Source: Flavobacterium endophyticum (GTDB lineage: Bacteria; Bacteroidota; Bacteroidia; Flavobacteriales; Flavobacteriaceae). From it: a stretch of DNA of 64,000 nucleotides. Position numbers and translations under genes: made by a program. The stretch spans positions 310,001 to 374,000 of the forward strand of contig NZ_RBLC01000001.1 of NCBI RefSeq assembly GCF_003634455.1, given 5' to 3'. The notes beneath the pieces are model-generated. The model saw only the letters and a list, made by a program, of their open reading frames with translations, searched no databases and was not told the origin of the DNA. Below, piece after piece: positions 50,344 through 59,437 of this stretch; position 1 is the stretch's first letter, and every line of letters begins with the position of its first letter.

Positions 50344-51057
50344 ATGAAAAAGATTATTGTTTTTGCTTCCTTTATTTCTCTTTTCGGCTGTGCCGAACTG
50401 CAGCAGGTTGCCAGCCAATACCCGCAATTGGGAACGGCTCTCGGAAATCCGGATATTGCGGCGGGACTCAAGGAAGCCTTGAATAACGGAATCACGAAAG
50501 AGGTTTCTAAATTGACCGCAACGGATGGCTTTTTTAAAAACCAGATGGTAAAGATCTTGCTTCCGGCAGAATTGCAGAAGGTAGATAAAACGTTACGCAA
50601 CATAGGCTTATCAAGCCTAGCCGACGAGGGTTTAAAGGTGTTGAACCGTGCCGCCGAGGATGCCGTAAAAGAAGCCACTCCTATTTTTGTGAATGCGGTC
50701 AAAAACATGACATTTACTGATGCCAAGAATATCTTGTTGGGAGCTGATAATGCAGCTACGACTTATCTGCAGAATTCTACTTCTCAAGCACTGTATTCTA
50801 AATTCAGCCCAGTTGTCCAAAATTCTTTAGGAAAAGTTGGAGCTGATAAAGTGTGGAGCACCATCATCACAAAATATAATGCTGTTCCGATGACTACCGA
50901 TGTGAATCCTGACCTGACAGATTATGTTACCGACAAGGCTATGGAAGGCGTTTTTAAGATGATTGCCGTAGAGGAAAAAGACATACGCACGAACCTTTCT
51001 GCTAGAACGTCTGACTTGTTAAAAAGAGTGTTTGCAATGCAAGACAAGAAGAGTTAA
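50344..51057 (+). CDS. DUF4197 family lipoprotein
   Basis: A 237-residue paralogue of the preceding gene, with the same helical domain (LKEALNNGITKEVSKLTATD, AAEDAVKEATPIFVNAVKNM, TDYVTDKAMEGVFKMIAVEE). Here the signal is lipoprotein type (SLFGCAELQQ, Cys16), so the pair yields one soluble and one membrane-bound version. I chose ATG 50344; a longer frame to 50299 starts within the intergenic gap. A terminator follows about 130 bp later. Confidence 0.9.
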   Translation: MKKIIVFASFISLFGCAELQQVASQYPQLGTALGNPDIAAGLKEALNNGITKEVSKLTATDGFFKNQMVKILLPAELQKVDKTLRNIGLSSLADEGLKVLNRAAEDAVKEATPIFVNAVKNMTFTDAKNILLGADNAATTYLQNSTSQALYSKFSPVVQNSLGKVGADKVWSTIITKYNAVPMTTDVNPDLTDYVTDKAMEGVFKMIAVEEKDIRTNLSARTSDLLKRVFAMQDKKS

Positions 51058-51182
51058 AAAGGACTCGTAAAAAATTAGTAATCAATAACATATAAATAAC
51101 ATTGCCTTAACATATATGCTCCAAAAAAAATTGGACATTTGCAAAGAGATTAATGGTTTTCTCATTTGGTTAGGGTTAGTTA

Positions 51183-51232
51183 GAAAAAAAATGCCAGTGC
51201 TTTTAGGAGCTCTGGCTTTTTTATTTGATGCT
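51183..51232. terminator. Terminator between DUF4197 genes and the di-heme gene
   Basis: GCCAG-T-GCT pairs with AGC-T-CTGGC around TTTAGG, with A-run and T-run flanks; bidirectional. Confidence 0.7.
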
Positions 51233-51239
51233 GTTTTTT

Positions 51240-52619
51240 TTATAAGGAATTCAAGAAATCGAGCAACGCATTTCTTTTGGCTGCGGATAGTTGCTTGAAT
51301 TTTTCTTTTGCTTTTTGGGCTTCTCCGCCATGCCAGAGAATGGCTTCTGTCAAGTTTTTGGCTCTTCCGTCATGTAAAAAAGTAGTGTGTCCGTTGACAA
51401 GTCCCGTAAGGCCAATTCCCCATAACGGACGTGTTTTCCATTCTCTTCCTGTGGCTAGGAAATCGGGCCTATCGTCTGCAAGGTCGTCGCCCATATCGTG
51501 CAAAAGCATATCGGAATAGGGATAAATAGTCTGATACGCTAAAGCCGAAATCGAGCTCGGCCCTGTCACTTGCTTCGGAATATGGCATTTGGAACATTCT
51601 AAGCTTTCAAACAGTCTTGCTCCTTCTTTCACGCTTTTGCTATTGATGTTTCTAGCTCCTGGAACGGCTAATGTCTTGCAGTATAAGACAACTTGATCTA
51701 CGATAGCTTGCGGTATTTCGGGATCATCATCGCGTCCGTCCTGTCCATTAGACTGATTGTGTCCTGTTTCGTTCGGGAAGACATAATTGGTAATTCCCAT
51801 ATCTTCTACATACGCAGCAGTGCATTGTACTAATAATGTACCTGTATTGGCTTTCCATCCGAATCTTCCCAAAACAGTCTGTCTTAAATAAGGATCCCAG
51901 ACATAGTTGGCTTTTCCTGAAATGCCGTCACCATTGGCATCATTGATGTCTTGGTTTGCTAAAATATCTTGCTCAGTAATGGCTTCTAGAAGTCCCAAAC
52001 CGAAAACCGGTGTCGCAATTCGAGGCGACAACATGAGTCCGCCCGGAAGGTTGGTATAAGGATCGACCAGAGAAATGACCGGCTTCTGCAAAACAATTAC
52101 AGTGCCGTCTGCCAATGTTTCTGTTTTTTCTATAAAAGCAGCCTGATAACGTGCTTCTGGAAGGAATCCAAAAACGGCTTGGTTCTGAATCTGCACGCCA
52201 AAACCAGGAATAGGATTCGGCCCGCCATGTTCGTCTTGCCCAAAAATACTGGCTCTCATTAGCAGTCCGCTCCTGCTGTTTAAGTTGGCTGGAAAATTAG
52301 GACGTCCGTCATTCGGATGGCACGAAATGCAGGAAGAATTGTTAAAGATTGATCCCAATCCAGAGTTTACAAGCGCGGGAGCTGTTACAAAAACAGCTTC
52401 GAATTGGGTATCTCCCATAAGATGCATCTGCAAGTCAGCTGCCGAAAGGTTGGGTGCCGGTGTCCTGAACGCAATGCTGGTGGCAGAGAATATGGTAGTC
52501 TCGCCTCCGGCATACATCCTTTCGGAAAGATCGATATCAATATAAGACTCGTCATCATTTTTATCGCAGGAAAGCAGCGTGAGTCCCAAACTTGCCAGTA
52601 AAAATCCTTTTCTGATCAT
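51240..52619 (-). CDS. Di-heme cytochrome c family lipoprotein (thiol oxidoreductase-like)
   Basis: About 459 residues from MIRKGFLLASLGLTLLSC (Cys18 lipobox); the frame to 52649 adds ten unlikely residues. Two CxxCH heme sites are present: NSSCISCHPND (about 120) and LECSKCHIPKQ (about 335). The sequence matches the DUF1111-type di-heme group found with imelysin genes. It should be an extracytoplasmic redox protein. In this operon it follows the imelysin gene by 86 bp, a pairing usually taken to mean iron acquisition. Confidence 0.88.
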   Translation of the reverse strand: MIRKGFLLASLGLTLLSCDKNDDESYIDIDLSERMYAGGETTIFSATSIAFRTPAPNLSAADLQMHLMGDTQFEAVFVTAPALVNSGLGSIFNNSSCISCHPNDGRPNFPANLNSRSGLLMRASIFGQDEHGGPNPIPGFGVQIQNQAVFGFLPEARYQAAFIEKTETLADGTVIVLQKPVISLVDPYTNLPGGLMLSPRIATPVFGLGLLEAITEQDILANQDINDANGDGISGKANYVWDPYLRQTVLGRFGWKANTGTLLVQCTAAYVEDMGITNYVFPNETGHNQSNGQDGRDDDPEIPQAIVDQVVLYCKTLAVPGARNINSKSVKEGARLFESLECSKCHIPKQVTGPSSISALAYQTIYPYSDMLLHDMGDDLADDRPDFLATGREWKTRPLWGIGLTGLVNGHTTFLHDGRAKNLTEAILWHGGEAQKAKEKFKQLSAAKRNALLDFLNSL

Positions 52620-52705
52620 TCTTTTTGTCTGATTTTTATAGAAATGCAAAAAGAATATCCATATCCTGAATATCCTTTTTGCTTTTGATTATGATTGAAA
52701 TTTGC

Positions 52706-53770
52706 CTAGTTGTTAGCAATAAATGGTTTCAATTGTGACTGGATCAAAACTTGCAATTCTGCTACTTTGTCTCTTGCATTTTCTACTGCTGGGACATTGT
52801 TTGTAACGGCATCGGTGAAAGTTCCAGGAATGGCTTCGATTGCTGCAATAGCGCCGTCGATTTTCGCCTTGATGTTAGCATCCAAAGTGCTGTTTTTTGG
52901 AGCAACAATGTCAGTCAGTCCTGAGTTTGTACCTCCATTAAAATCACCTAAATAGATGTTTTTGATGCTTCTCATGTTGTCAGCAAAATCTTTTTTAGAG
53001 TTGTTGCTGAAACGTGATTCTTCTTGAGAAACGCCTTCGTCTAGCGGTGTTTGGATTTTCCCTGTAGAAACCTCATCAGCAATCGTGATCAATCCGTTGA
53101 TGATTTCTTCTAAAGCTGCTTTTTGTGAAGCATATCCTTGGTTACCTGTATTTCCAGCATTGATAAAGTGTCTTGCAAAGTTACCTCCTGATTCTTTCCA
53201 GCCGTCATACAGAAGCTGTGTATTGTTTTGCAAATCGGCAGCAGCTGCTCTCAAATATTCCAATTCTCTAGCTGTCAAAGCGCTTGCTGCTTTGTTTCCG
53301 TTGATACCCCATACTAAATATTCGATCAAGTGGAAACCGCGCGCTTCTACGTTTGCTTCGATAGTCGCTGTCGTGATTGGGTTACCGCTGTTCAAGATGT
53401 CATTCATCGCGTTAACGTCAACTGGCCAAGTATCCATCGCAGGGTCGATTCCTCCTGTGTCTACTGGTCCGTATAAAAATCCTTCTGATTGTTCCCAAGG
53501 AGATCTTGTCGCTTTCCAAGCTTCTTTTACTGCTGTCAAAGCTGTTTCGTTTCCGATTGTCAGAGCATTTACAGCTGTTTTTAAAGCGATTGCTTTGTTA
53601 TTCAAATCTTCGTACGTTTTGGTAATTACGTCTTTAGACAAATCTGTAAGTACTTCTGAATATAATCCTGCATTAGGGTCTGTTCCAGAAGAATCATCGT
53701 TATTACTGCAATTCACTAACATTACAGAAGACATTGCCAATAAGCTCAGGCTAAAAATTCTCTTTTTCAT
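52706..53770 (-). CDS. Imelysin family lipoprotein (iron-regulated, EfeO/IrpA-like)
   Basis: About 354 residues from MKKRIFSLSLLAMSSVMLVNC (Cys21). The imelysin core is helical and has the GxHxxE motif in ARGFHLIEYLVWGING (about 155), after WEQSEGFLYGPVDTGGIDPA. The family is linked to iron uptake in several bacteria, though the chemistry is unsettled. It lies between the di-heme lipoprotein and a porin, 35 bp after the latter, in an operon whose promoter overlaps a putative metal-repressor site. Confidence 0.9.
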   Translation of the reverse strand: MKKRIFSLSLLAMSSVMLVNCSNNDDSSGTDPNAGLYSEVLTDLSKDVITKTYEDLNNKAIALKTAVNALTIGNETALTAVKEAWKATRSPWEQSEGFLYGPVDTGGIDPAMDTWPVDVNAMNDILNSGNPITTATIEANVEARGFHLIEYLVWGINGNKAASALTARELEYLRAAAADLQNNTQLLYDGWKESGGNFARHFINAGNTGNQGYASQKAALEEIINGLITIADEVSTGKIQTPLDEGVSQEESRFSNNSKKDFADNMRSIKNIYLGDFNGGTNSGLTDIVAPKNSTLDANIKAKIDGAIAAIEAIPGTFTDAVTNNVPAVENARDKVAELQVLIQSQLKPFIANN

Positions 53771-53805
53771 TATGTTCAAGTTTAAAATATTGGTTAGTAA
53801 TTATT

Positions 53806-55161
53806 TTAGAATGAAAATCCGATTCCTGCTGAAAAGGTATTTTCTTGTTGTTTTTTCCCTGTGAAAGCCAGCGTATTTGGATCGAAGTTTTCTGAACCTA
53901 GCCTTCTGTTTTGGTAATGTGCTTTTAATACAATCTGTGGGTGAACGAACCAGTTGAAGCCTCCCATGATGGCACTTCTTTCCCATCTTGGCTTTTTAAC
54001 TACGTTTCCTTCCACTTCATTCATCGTATCATAGTAGTCGTAGCGTACGAATGGATAGACTTTTTGTTTTGTCGTCTGGTTGAAGAAATGCAATACTTCG
54101 TAACCGCCTTCAAACGAGAATCCTAAAGCATTTTTTCCGACAGGCGTTCTCTTCACGCCCAAATTGTTAGAAAGCGAAGCATTTTTTGCCGTGACGATGT
54201 TTGAGTTTTCAAGATTTCCCCATAATACGATGGAATTGAATCGAAGGTAGTCTTCATCATACGTGATATGTCCTTCAAAAATCATCACATAAGCCGATTC
54301 TTTCATGTCATTCTTCGGACGGTTAGCCGCTGCATCGTTGATGTAAGCTGAAGCTCCGAAATAAGTGTATTTGTTTTTTCCGAATTTATAATCCAAACGC
54401 CCGGTGAAAGCCCAAGAATTTCCGTTTGACATTTCGAAACGAGTCTGGTAGCCTTCTTTAATCCAGCCTCTTGAACTGAATCCTGAAGCATCAAGACCGT
54501 TCGTGATTGAGAATTCATATTTTAGTCTTTTTAGGAAAGTTCCGTGAAATTGCACTCCGTTTTCGTACCAGCCCAACGGCAGGATTTCGTTTTCCATTTC
54601 CTGACGGTGCGTCGTGAAATAAGAAATAGGACGGTCTAAGTCTTGAGCCAATCCGAAGTGTATTTTCATCCTACCCGCCCTAATATTAAAATACGGACGG
54701 ATGGCAAAATTGATATGGATCTGCTCGATTTTTACTTCTCCTCCTGCTTCGATTTCTTGTTCGTATTCACCGAATTCTTCTTGAGTATCCAGCTCTACTG
54801 TAGATCCGGTACCGCCATGCTCAAATTCGATTTCTGACTTGAAGCTGATCCAATCGTTAAAATTGTAGCCTAGATACAGGTTCAGACGTTCTGCATCGAA
54901 CTTGTCTTTCATGTTGGGATCCGTATCGAATTTTGTGTAGTTATAGTAATTTACGACTCCATAGCCACTCAAGGTAAAGTTGCTCCAATTGAAAAGTGTT
55001 TTGTTTTCTTTGGCAAAATCTTTCTTGATTTCTGCTTTTAATTCTTCGCGAAGTTCTTGTTTTATTTCTGTTTTTATTTTTTCAATATCTAACGAATCCG
55101 TCTTTTGGGCAAACAAACAAACTGACGCAAATAAGAAGAAAAATAGTACTGCTTTTTTCAT
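53806..55161 (-). CDS. Outer-membrane porin, OprO/OprP-like
   Basis: The 451-residue protein has a signal peptide (ASVCLFAQ), a charged coiled-coil stretch at about 25-52 (KIKTEIKQELREELKAEIKK) and then a long beta-barrel (LSGYGVVNYYNYTKF, RLNLYLGYNFNDWISFKSEI) ending in a terminal Phe (TFSAGIGFSF), as expected for outer-membrane insertion. It matches the phosphate-selective porin O/P superfamily, but the cargo cannot be deduced. First gene of the imelysin / di-heme operon. Confidence 0.88.
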   Translation of the reverse strand: MKKAVLFFFLFASVCLFAQKTDSLDIEKIKTEIKQELREELKAEIKKDFAKENKTLFNWSNFTLSGYGVVNYYNYTKFDTDPNMKDKFDAERLNLYLGYNFNDWISFKSEIEFEHGGTGSTVELDTQEEFGEYEQEIEAGGEVKIEQIHINFAIRPYFNIRAGRMKIHFGLAQDLDRPISYFTTHRQEMENEILPLGWYENGVQFHGTFLKRLKYEFSITNGLDASGFSSRGWIKEGYQTRFEMSNGNSWAFTGRLDYKFGKNKYTYFGASAYINDAAANRPKNDMKESAYVMIFEGHITYDEDYLRFNSIVLWGNLENSNIVTAKNASLSNNLGVKRTPVGKNALGFSFEGGYEVLHFFNQTTKQKVYPFVRYDYYDTMNEVEGNVVKKPRWERSAIMGGFNWFVHPQIVLKAHYQNRRLGSENFDPNTLAFTGKKQQENTFSAGIGFSF

Positions 55162-55180
55162 TGGAAAATAGAATTTGGCG

Positions 55181-55188
55181 CAAATCTA
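55181..55188 (-). promoter_or_regulatory. -7 box TAGATTTG of the porin operon
   Basis: Matches TAnnTTTG on the minus strand, 19 bp before the porin ATG; the operator at 55194-55216 lies directly upstream. Confidence 0.6.
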
Positions 55189-55193
55189 TAAAA

Positions 55194-55216
55194 TTATTTA
55201 AATACAGTCTAAATAA
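55194..55216. promoter_or_regulatory. Putative repressor operator 1, porin-imelysin side
   Basis: TTATTTA and TAAATAA are inverted around AATACAGTC; the half CAGTCTAAATAA is repeated exactly at site 2. The site overlaps the -33/spacer zone of the porin promoter. Confidence 0.6.
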
Positions 55217-55291
55217 AAATAGAATATTTTTTAACTTAATTTTAAGAACTTGATTTTGAAATAATTAAAAAATATTTTCAAAAAAATCAAT

Positions 55292-55314
55292 CTATTTTAA
55301 ATCAGTCTAAATAA
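55292..55314. promoter_or_regulatory. Putative repressor operator 2, HTTM-ApbE side
   Basis: CTATTTTAAAT-CAGTCTAAATAA shares the exact 12-bp half-site with operator 1. It ends 8 bp before the TACATTTG box of the plus-strand operon. Confidence 0.6.
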
Positions 55315-55322
55315 ATATTAAA

Positions 55323-55330
55323 TACATTTG
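55323..55330 (+). promoter_or_regulatory. -7 box TACATTTG of the HTTM-DUF3570 operon
   Basis: Matches TAnnTTTG, 37 bp before the ATG at 55368. Confidence 0.6.
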
Positions 55331-55367
55331 TCCAAAATTTATTAAGAAATTACGCTCTCCAAACAAA

Positions 55368-56693
55368 ATGGTACGCCAATTTATTTACAAGCAAATAGAT
55401 AATAGCCAGCTAGTTGTATTTCGGATTTTATTCGGAGCTCTTCTTCTATGGCAAGTACTCGATTATACTTTATCTGGATGGGTGAAGAATAATTTTATAA
55501 AACCTTCTTTTACGTTTTCTCATATCGGCATGGAGTGGTTGCAACCGCTTCCTGGCAATGGCATGTATTATTATTTTGTTTTGATGGGAGTTTCGGCCTT
55601 ATTGATTTTGATCGGGCTGCAATACCGTTTGAGCATTATAGTATTTACAATTTTATGGTCGGGTATCTATTTCATGCAAAAAACGACGTATAACAACCAT
55701 CATTACCTTGTCATACTGATTTGTTTCTTGATGTGTTTGCTGCCTGCTAACGCCTATGCCTCTATCGATTCAAGAATAAATCCCAAAATTAAAAGGCTCA
55801 TGATGCCTTCTTGGTGTTCGTGGACAATGGTACTGCAGATTGCCATTGTTTATTTTTATGCCTCAGTCGCCAAGCTGTATTCGGGCTGGCTGGACGGTTC
55901 TTTTACCAAAGGAATGCTGGCTAGGCATGCGCCTGATTTCCTAAAAGATTTTTATGCTCAAGAATGGTTTTATATTTTTATCGCTTATGCCGGGCTAGCC
56001 TTTGACTTCCTTGTCATTCCGCTACTTCTCTGGAAGAAAACACGCAATCTTGCTCTTGTGGCTTCTGTCCTCTTTCACATTTTCAACAAAGCACATTTGG
56101 GGATAGGAATTTTTCCTTTTTTAGCATTGAGCCTTATCGTGTTTTTTTATCCGCCAGAAACCATACGAAAATTATTTCTGTGGAGAAAGCATGAGGTAAT
56201 AGTGAATGAAAATACTACGGAAGGAAAGAAAATCGTCCAATGGATACTCATCCCCTATTTCGTTCTCCAAATACTGCTGCCCATCAGGCATTACGCTATA
56301 AAAGGCGATGTCCTTTGGACCGAAGAAGGCCACAGATTAAGCTGGAGAATGATGCTTCGTTCCAGAAAAGGAACTACGAAATTCAAGGTCGTAAACAACC
56401 AGACTAAAGAAGTCAAATTCTATAAGCTCAAGAAAATCTTGACCAAAAAACAAATCAAGGGCATGCAGTCCAAACCTGATATGATCTGGCAGACAGCACA
56501 AAAGATTCGGGAAAAATATGCGCGAATTGGAAAAGACGTCAGCGTTTATGCAGATTCAAAAGTTTCGATAAATCACGGCGAAGCAAGAAGGCTGATCAAT
56601 CCCAATGTGGATTTAGGCAGGGTCAAGTGGAATTATTTCTGGCATAACGACTGGATCTTATTGTACGACAAAAACGGAAATCTTATTCATTAA
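55368..56693 (+). CDS. HTTM domain membrane protein
   Basis: The 441-residue protein has several hydrophobic helices in the first 300 residues and the HTTM signature YNNHHYLVILICFLMCLLPA (about 105-124), preceded by the typical RILFGALLLWQVLDY and followed by SWTMVLQIAIVYFYASVAKL. The family name comes from the vitamin-K-dependent gamma-carboxylase. Bacterial members lack proven activity. A soluble C-terminal part of ~120 residues follows (WRMMLRSRKGTTKFKVVN). First gene of the operon. Confidence 0.88.
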   Translation: MVRQFIYKQIDNSQLVVFRILFGALLLWQVLDYTLSGWVKNNFIKPSFTFSHIGMEWLQPLPGNGMYYYFVLMGVSALLILIGLQYRLSIIVFTILWSGIYFMQKTTYNNHHYLVILICFLMCLLPANAYASIDSRINPKIKRLMMPSWCSWTMVLQIAIVYFYASVAKLYSGWLDGSFTKGMLARHAPDFLKDFYAQEWFYIFIAYAGLAFDFLVIPLLLWKKTRNLALVASVLFHIFNKAHLGIGIFPFLALSLIVFFYPPETIRKLFLWRKHEVIVNENTTEGKKIVQWILIPYFVLQILLPIRHYAIKGDVLWTEEGHRLSWRMMLRSRKGTTKFKVVNNQTKEVKFYKLKKILTKKQIKGMQSKPDMIWQTAQKIREKYARIGKDVSVYADSKVSINHGEARRLINPNVDLGRVKWNYFWHNDWILLYDKNGNLIH

Positions 56694-56718
56694 TACAATC
56701 ACTTTTAACACCAACCTT

Positions 56719-57132
56719 ATGAAAAAAACAATACATTATTTAGTCGCCGGATTAGCAATCATCCTTGGAGCTTTCTTTGTCTACAAAGGCCTTGACAAGC
56801 ATTTTCTTTCAGAATGCAAAGTATATGAACCGGACAGTCCGTTGCCATTAAACTATCGAAATCTGATAACAGCACTATGCACCTCTGGGTTCACCAAAGT
56901 AGTCGGAATTTTAGAAATCGCTTCGGGAATTCTCCTGATTATTTCAAGAACAAGATTGCTGGGCAGCATCATTTTACTTCCTGTAATCATTACTATTTTT
57001 CTCTTCCACTTGCTTATTGACAACCGTCCGCACGAGCTTGTAGAAACCGGAATTCCTCTTTTCGTAGCCATTGTGGTTTTTGCCTCTTATTATGACGTCT
57101 GGAAAGTCATTCTCACCGGAAGAAAAAATTAA
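56719..57132 (+). CDS. DoxX/MauE-like membrane protein
   Basis: The 137-residue protein has four predicted membrane helices (LVAGLAIILGAFFVYKGLDK, VVGILEIASGILLIIS, LGSIILLPVIITIFLFHLLI and LFVAIVVFASYYDVW). DoxX/MauE proteins are small quinone-side membrane proteins tied to thiol or sulfur redox work. A thioredoxin-like gene two positions downstream fits such a pairing. 25 bp from the HTTM gene. Confidence 0.8.
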   Translation: MKKTIHYLVAGLAIILGAFFVYKGLDKHFLSECKVYEPDSPLPLNYRNLITALCTSGFTKVVGILEIASGILLIISRTRLLGSIILLPVIITIFLFHLLIDNRPHELVETGIPLFVAIVVFASYYDVWKVILTGRKN

Positions 57133-57151
57133 TCCAATCAAATCCCCCACA

Positions 57152-58012
57152 ATGAAATCATTACTTTTTAGTGCTATCATGCTTGCCACAACGAGCATGA
57201 TAGCACAAACAATCACTTTAGGAAACGGTACTTCATCAGGCACATCGGCTCCGGTCGCTTCTTGGTATAATTCTTCGGCAACTGAAAGTATCTATACGGG
57301 AACAGAAATTGGTACTACTGGAACTATCATTAAAATTTCCTATCAAAAAGCATCAGGTTCTTCCACCATAGAGCCGAATGTGAGAATCTATATGAAAACT
57401 ACTGAATTGGCCGCAATCGGAACAGCGACATATTCTATTGGCGGTAGCAATTTTAGCAATTATACGCTGGTTTATGACGGAACAATTCCAAATGCTACAC
57501 CTTCAGGTACTATGGAAATTAACTTGCAGTCTCCATTCTTTTTTTCTGATGGTTCAAAAAACCTATCCGTTTTAGTCGTTGGTTCAACATGCATTCCTTC
57601 CGGAAGACCACAATACAGATACACGACTACGCCTTCTAAAATGTCGGCAGGATTTACAGACGGAAGCATCGGTTGTGACGGCACCAATACTTGGAATTCT
57701 GCTTCGTCTATGTCGCCAGTTTGGGAATGTCCGAATTTGGTATTGACACTCCAATCTTCACTTTCTCTTGGAGAAACTATTTCAGCGAAAAACAATGTGC
57801 AGGTTCTTGCACAAAACGGACAATTACAAGTCTCTTCAGAAAAAACAATTATCTCAGAAATTACGGTGTTTGATCTTTCAGGCCGAAAACTTGCAGCAAT
57901 CAAGAGCAATTCTGAAACTGCTACCATCGACCTAAACTTGACCAAACAGGTTCTGATTGTACAAATCAAGACTGCCGACAACCATATCATCAATAAAAAA
58001 ATAATCTTCTAG
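57152..58012 (+). CDS. Secreted protein with type 9 secretion (T9SS) C-terminal domain
   Basis: About 286 residues from ATG 57152 (a longer frame to 57071 overlaps the preceding gene). A signal peptide ends in TSMIAQ. The main domain is beta-rich and Gly/Ser-rich (ITLGNGTSSGTSAPVASWYN). The C-terminal ~75 residues are a sorting domain (ITVFDLSGRKLAAIKSN, LTKQVLIVQIKTADNHIINK, KKIIF end), typical of type A. It is thus exported over the outer membrane and probably attached to the surface. Confidence 0.87.
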   Translation: MKSLLFSAIMLATTSMIAQTITLGNGTSSGTSAPVASWYNSSATESIYTGTEIGTTGTIIKISYQKASGSSTIEPNVRIYMKTTELAAIGTATYSIGGSNFSNYTLVYDGTIPNATPSGTMEINLQSPFFFSDGSKNLSVLVVGSTCIPSGRPQYRYTTTPSKMSAGFTDGSIGCDGTNTWNSASSMSPVWECPNLVLTLQSSLSLGETISAKNNVQVLAQNGQLQVSSEKTIISEITVFDLSGRKLAAIKSNSETATIDLNLTKQVLIVQIKTADNHIINKKIIF

Positions 58013-58013
58013 A

Positions 58014-58451
58014 ATGAAAAATATTTTGCTACTGTTTCTGCTTACTGTCAGCTTCCCTGCCCTTTCTCAAAAATGGAACACTTCAATTGCAGAAGCAAAA
58101 TCAATCGCTTCTAAAGAAAGCAAACCAATCGTGCTCGTATTTTCTGGCTCTGATTGGTGTGCTCCCTGCATCAAGCTTGAAAAAAGTGTGTGGCAATCGG
58201 AAGAATTCAAAAAAGAAGCCAATGGCAATTGGGTCTTGGTGAAAGCCGATTTCCCTAAAAAGAAAAACAATACACAATCGGAAGAGCTGAAAGCACAAAA
58301 CCGGGCCTTGGCCGAAAAGTACAACAAGGAAGGTTTTTTTCCACTGATAGTTGTACTTGACAAGACTGGAAAAGTCTTGGGCAAGACAGGCTTCAACAGC
58401 ATCAAAGCCTCAGAATATATTTCTTTGATCAGATCTTTTCTTTCCAAATAA
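58014..58451 (+). CDS. Periplasmic thioredoxin-like protein
   Basis: The 145-residue protein has a signal peptide (FPALSQ) and a thioredoxin fold with the active site SDWCAPCIKLEK (about 47-58). VLVKADFPKKKN and GFFPLIVVLDKTGKVLG (cis-Pro) complete it. A WCAPC site suggests oxidase or disulfide-relay work outside the cytoplasm. Its last base overlaps the ATG of apbE (TAATG), showing tight coupling. Confidence 0.92.
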   Translation: MKNILLLFLLTVSFPALSQKWNTSIAEAKSIASKESKPIVLVFSGSDWCAPCIKLEKSVWQSEEFKKEANGNWVLVKADFPKKKNNTQSEELKAQNRALAEKYNKEGFFPLIVVLDKTGKVLGKTGFNSIKASEYISLIRSFLSK

Positions 58452-59437
58452 TGAAAAAAGCGGTTTTACTGATTTTCCTCTTAAGCACAACAATTCTTCA
58501 AGCCCAAATCGTTCGAAAAAGGACAGTCAAGCTAATGGGAAGCCGTTTTGATATTACGATTTCCGCAAAATCAGCTCCTGATGCGGAAGCGTATATCGAT
58601 ACGGCGATTACAGAAATTGAGCGGATTGAAAACGTAATATCAGAATGGAGAGCAGAAACGTTAGTTTCAGAAATCAACCGAAACGCAGGAATCAAGCCCG
58701 TCAAGGTAACTCCAGAGCTTTTTGGCCTGACCGAAAGAGCTTTAGGTTTTTCAAAACTAACAGATGGCGCGTTTGACATCAGCTTTGCTTCTATGGACAA
58801 AATCTGGAAATACGATGGCTCGATGACCGAGTTGCCTTCAGAAGAATCGGTCAAGAAATCAGTGCAAAAAGTCGGCTACAAGAACATCATTCTCGACAAA
58901 AAAAACAGCACGATTTTCCTAAAATTGCCCGGAATGAAAATCGGTTTTGGTTCCATCGGAAAAGGCTATGCTGCCGACAAGACCAAAGAATTAATGGTTT
59001 CTAAAGGTGCAACAGCAGGGATAATCAATGCTTCCGGAGATATGAATACGTGGGGAAAACAGCCTGACGGAAAAGAATGGACTATCGGAATTACGAATCC
59101 GATGAACCAGAACAAAGTCTTTGCGACATTTCCTTTGTCTGGAAATGCTGTGGTCACTTCGGGTGATTATGAAAAATTCGTCATGCTGAATGGAAAAAAA
59201 TACTCGCACATTATCGATCCTCGCACTGGTTATCCCGCACGTGGGATTTCAAGCGTAACGGTTTTTGCCTCTAGTGCTGAATTAGCCAACGGACTTTCGA
59301 CTTCGATAATGGTCATGGGAAAAGATGAGGGTTTAAATTTAGTCAATCAGATTCCAGGCATGAGCTGCGTAATCGTTGACGAAAACGGCCAGATTTTTTA
59401 CTCTGACGCGATTGACATAAAAAAATACCAAAGATGA
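58451..59437 (+). CDS. apbE: FAD:protein FMN transferase (flavin transferase ApbE)
   Basis: The 328-residue exported enzyme (signal ending TTILQAQ) has the ApbE core: KLMGSRFDITI, SIGKGYAADKTKELM, GIINASGDMNTWG and YSHIIDPRTGYPARGISSV, with the metal-binding Asp in DPRTG. It attaches FMN from FAD to Thr or Ser of target proteins on the periplasmic side. It is joined by one-base and four-base overlaps to the thioredoxin and DUF4266 genes, so their products likely act together. No canonical DGxSGAT target is obvious in the operon. Confidence 0.93.
   Translation: MKKAVLLIFLLSTTILQAQIVRKRTVKLMGSRFDITISAKSAPDAEAYIDTAITEIERIENVISEWRAETLVSEINRNAGIKPVKVTPELFGLTERALGFSKLTDGAFDISFASMDKIWKYDGSMTELPSEESVKKSVQKVGYKNIILDKKNSTIFLKLPGMKIGFGSIGKGYAADKTKELMVSKGATAGIINASGDMNTWGKQPDGKEWTIGITNPMNQNKVFATFPLSGNAVVTSGDYEKFVMLNGKKYSHIIDPRTGYPARGISSVTVFASSAELANGLSTSIMVMGKDEGLNLVNQIPGMSCVIVDENGQIFYSDAIDIKKYQR

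Noticed and set aside
51116..51298. 60-aa ORF after the DUF4197 genes
   Set aside because: It runs through the bidirectional terminator and into the 3' end of the di-heme gene.
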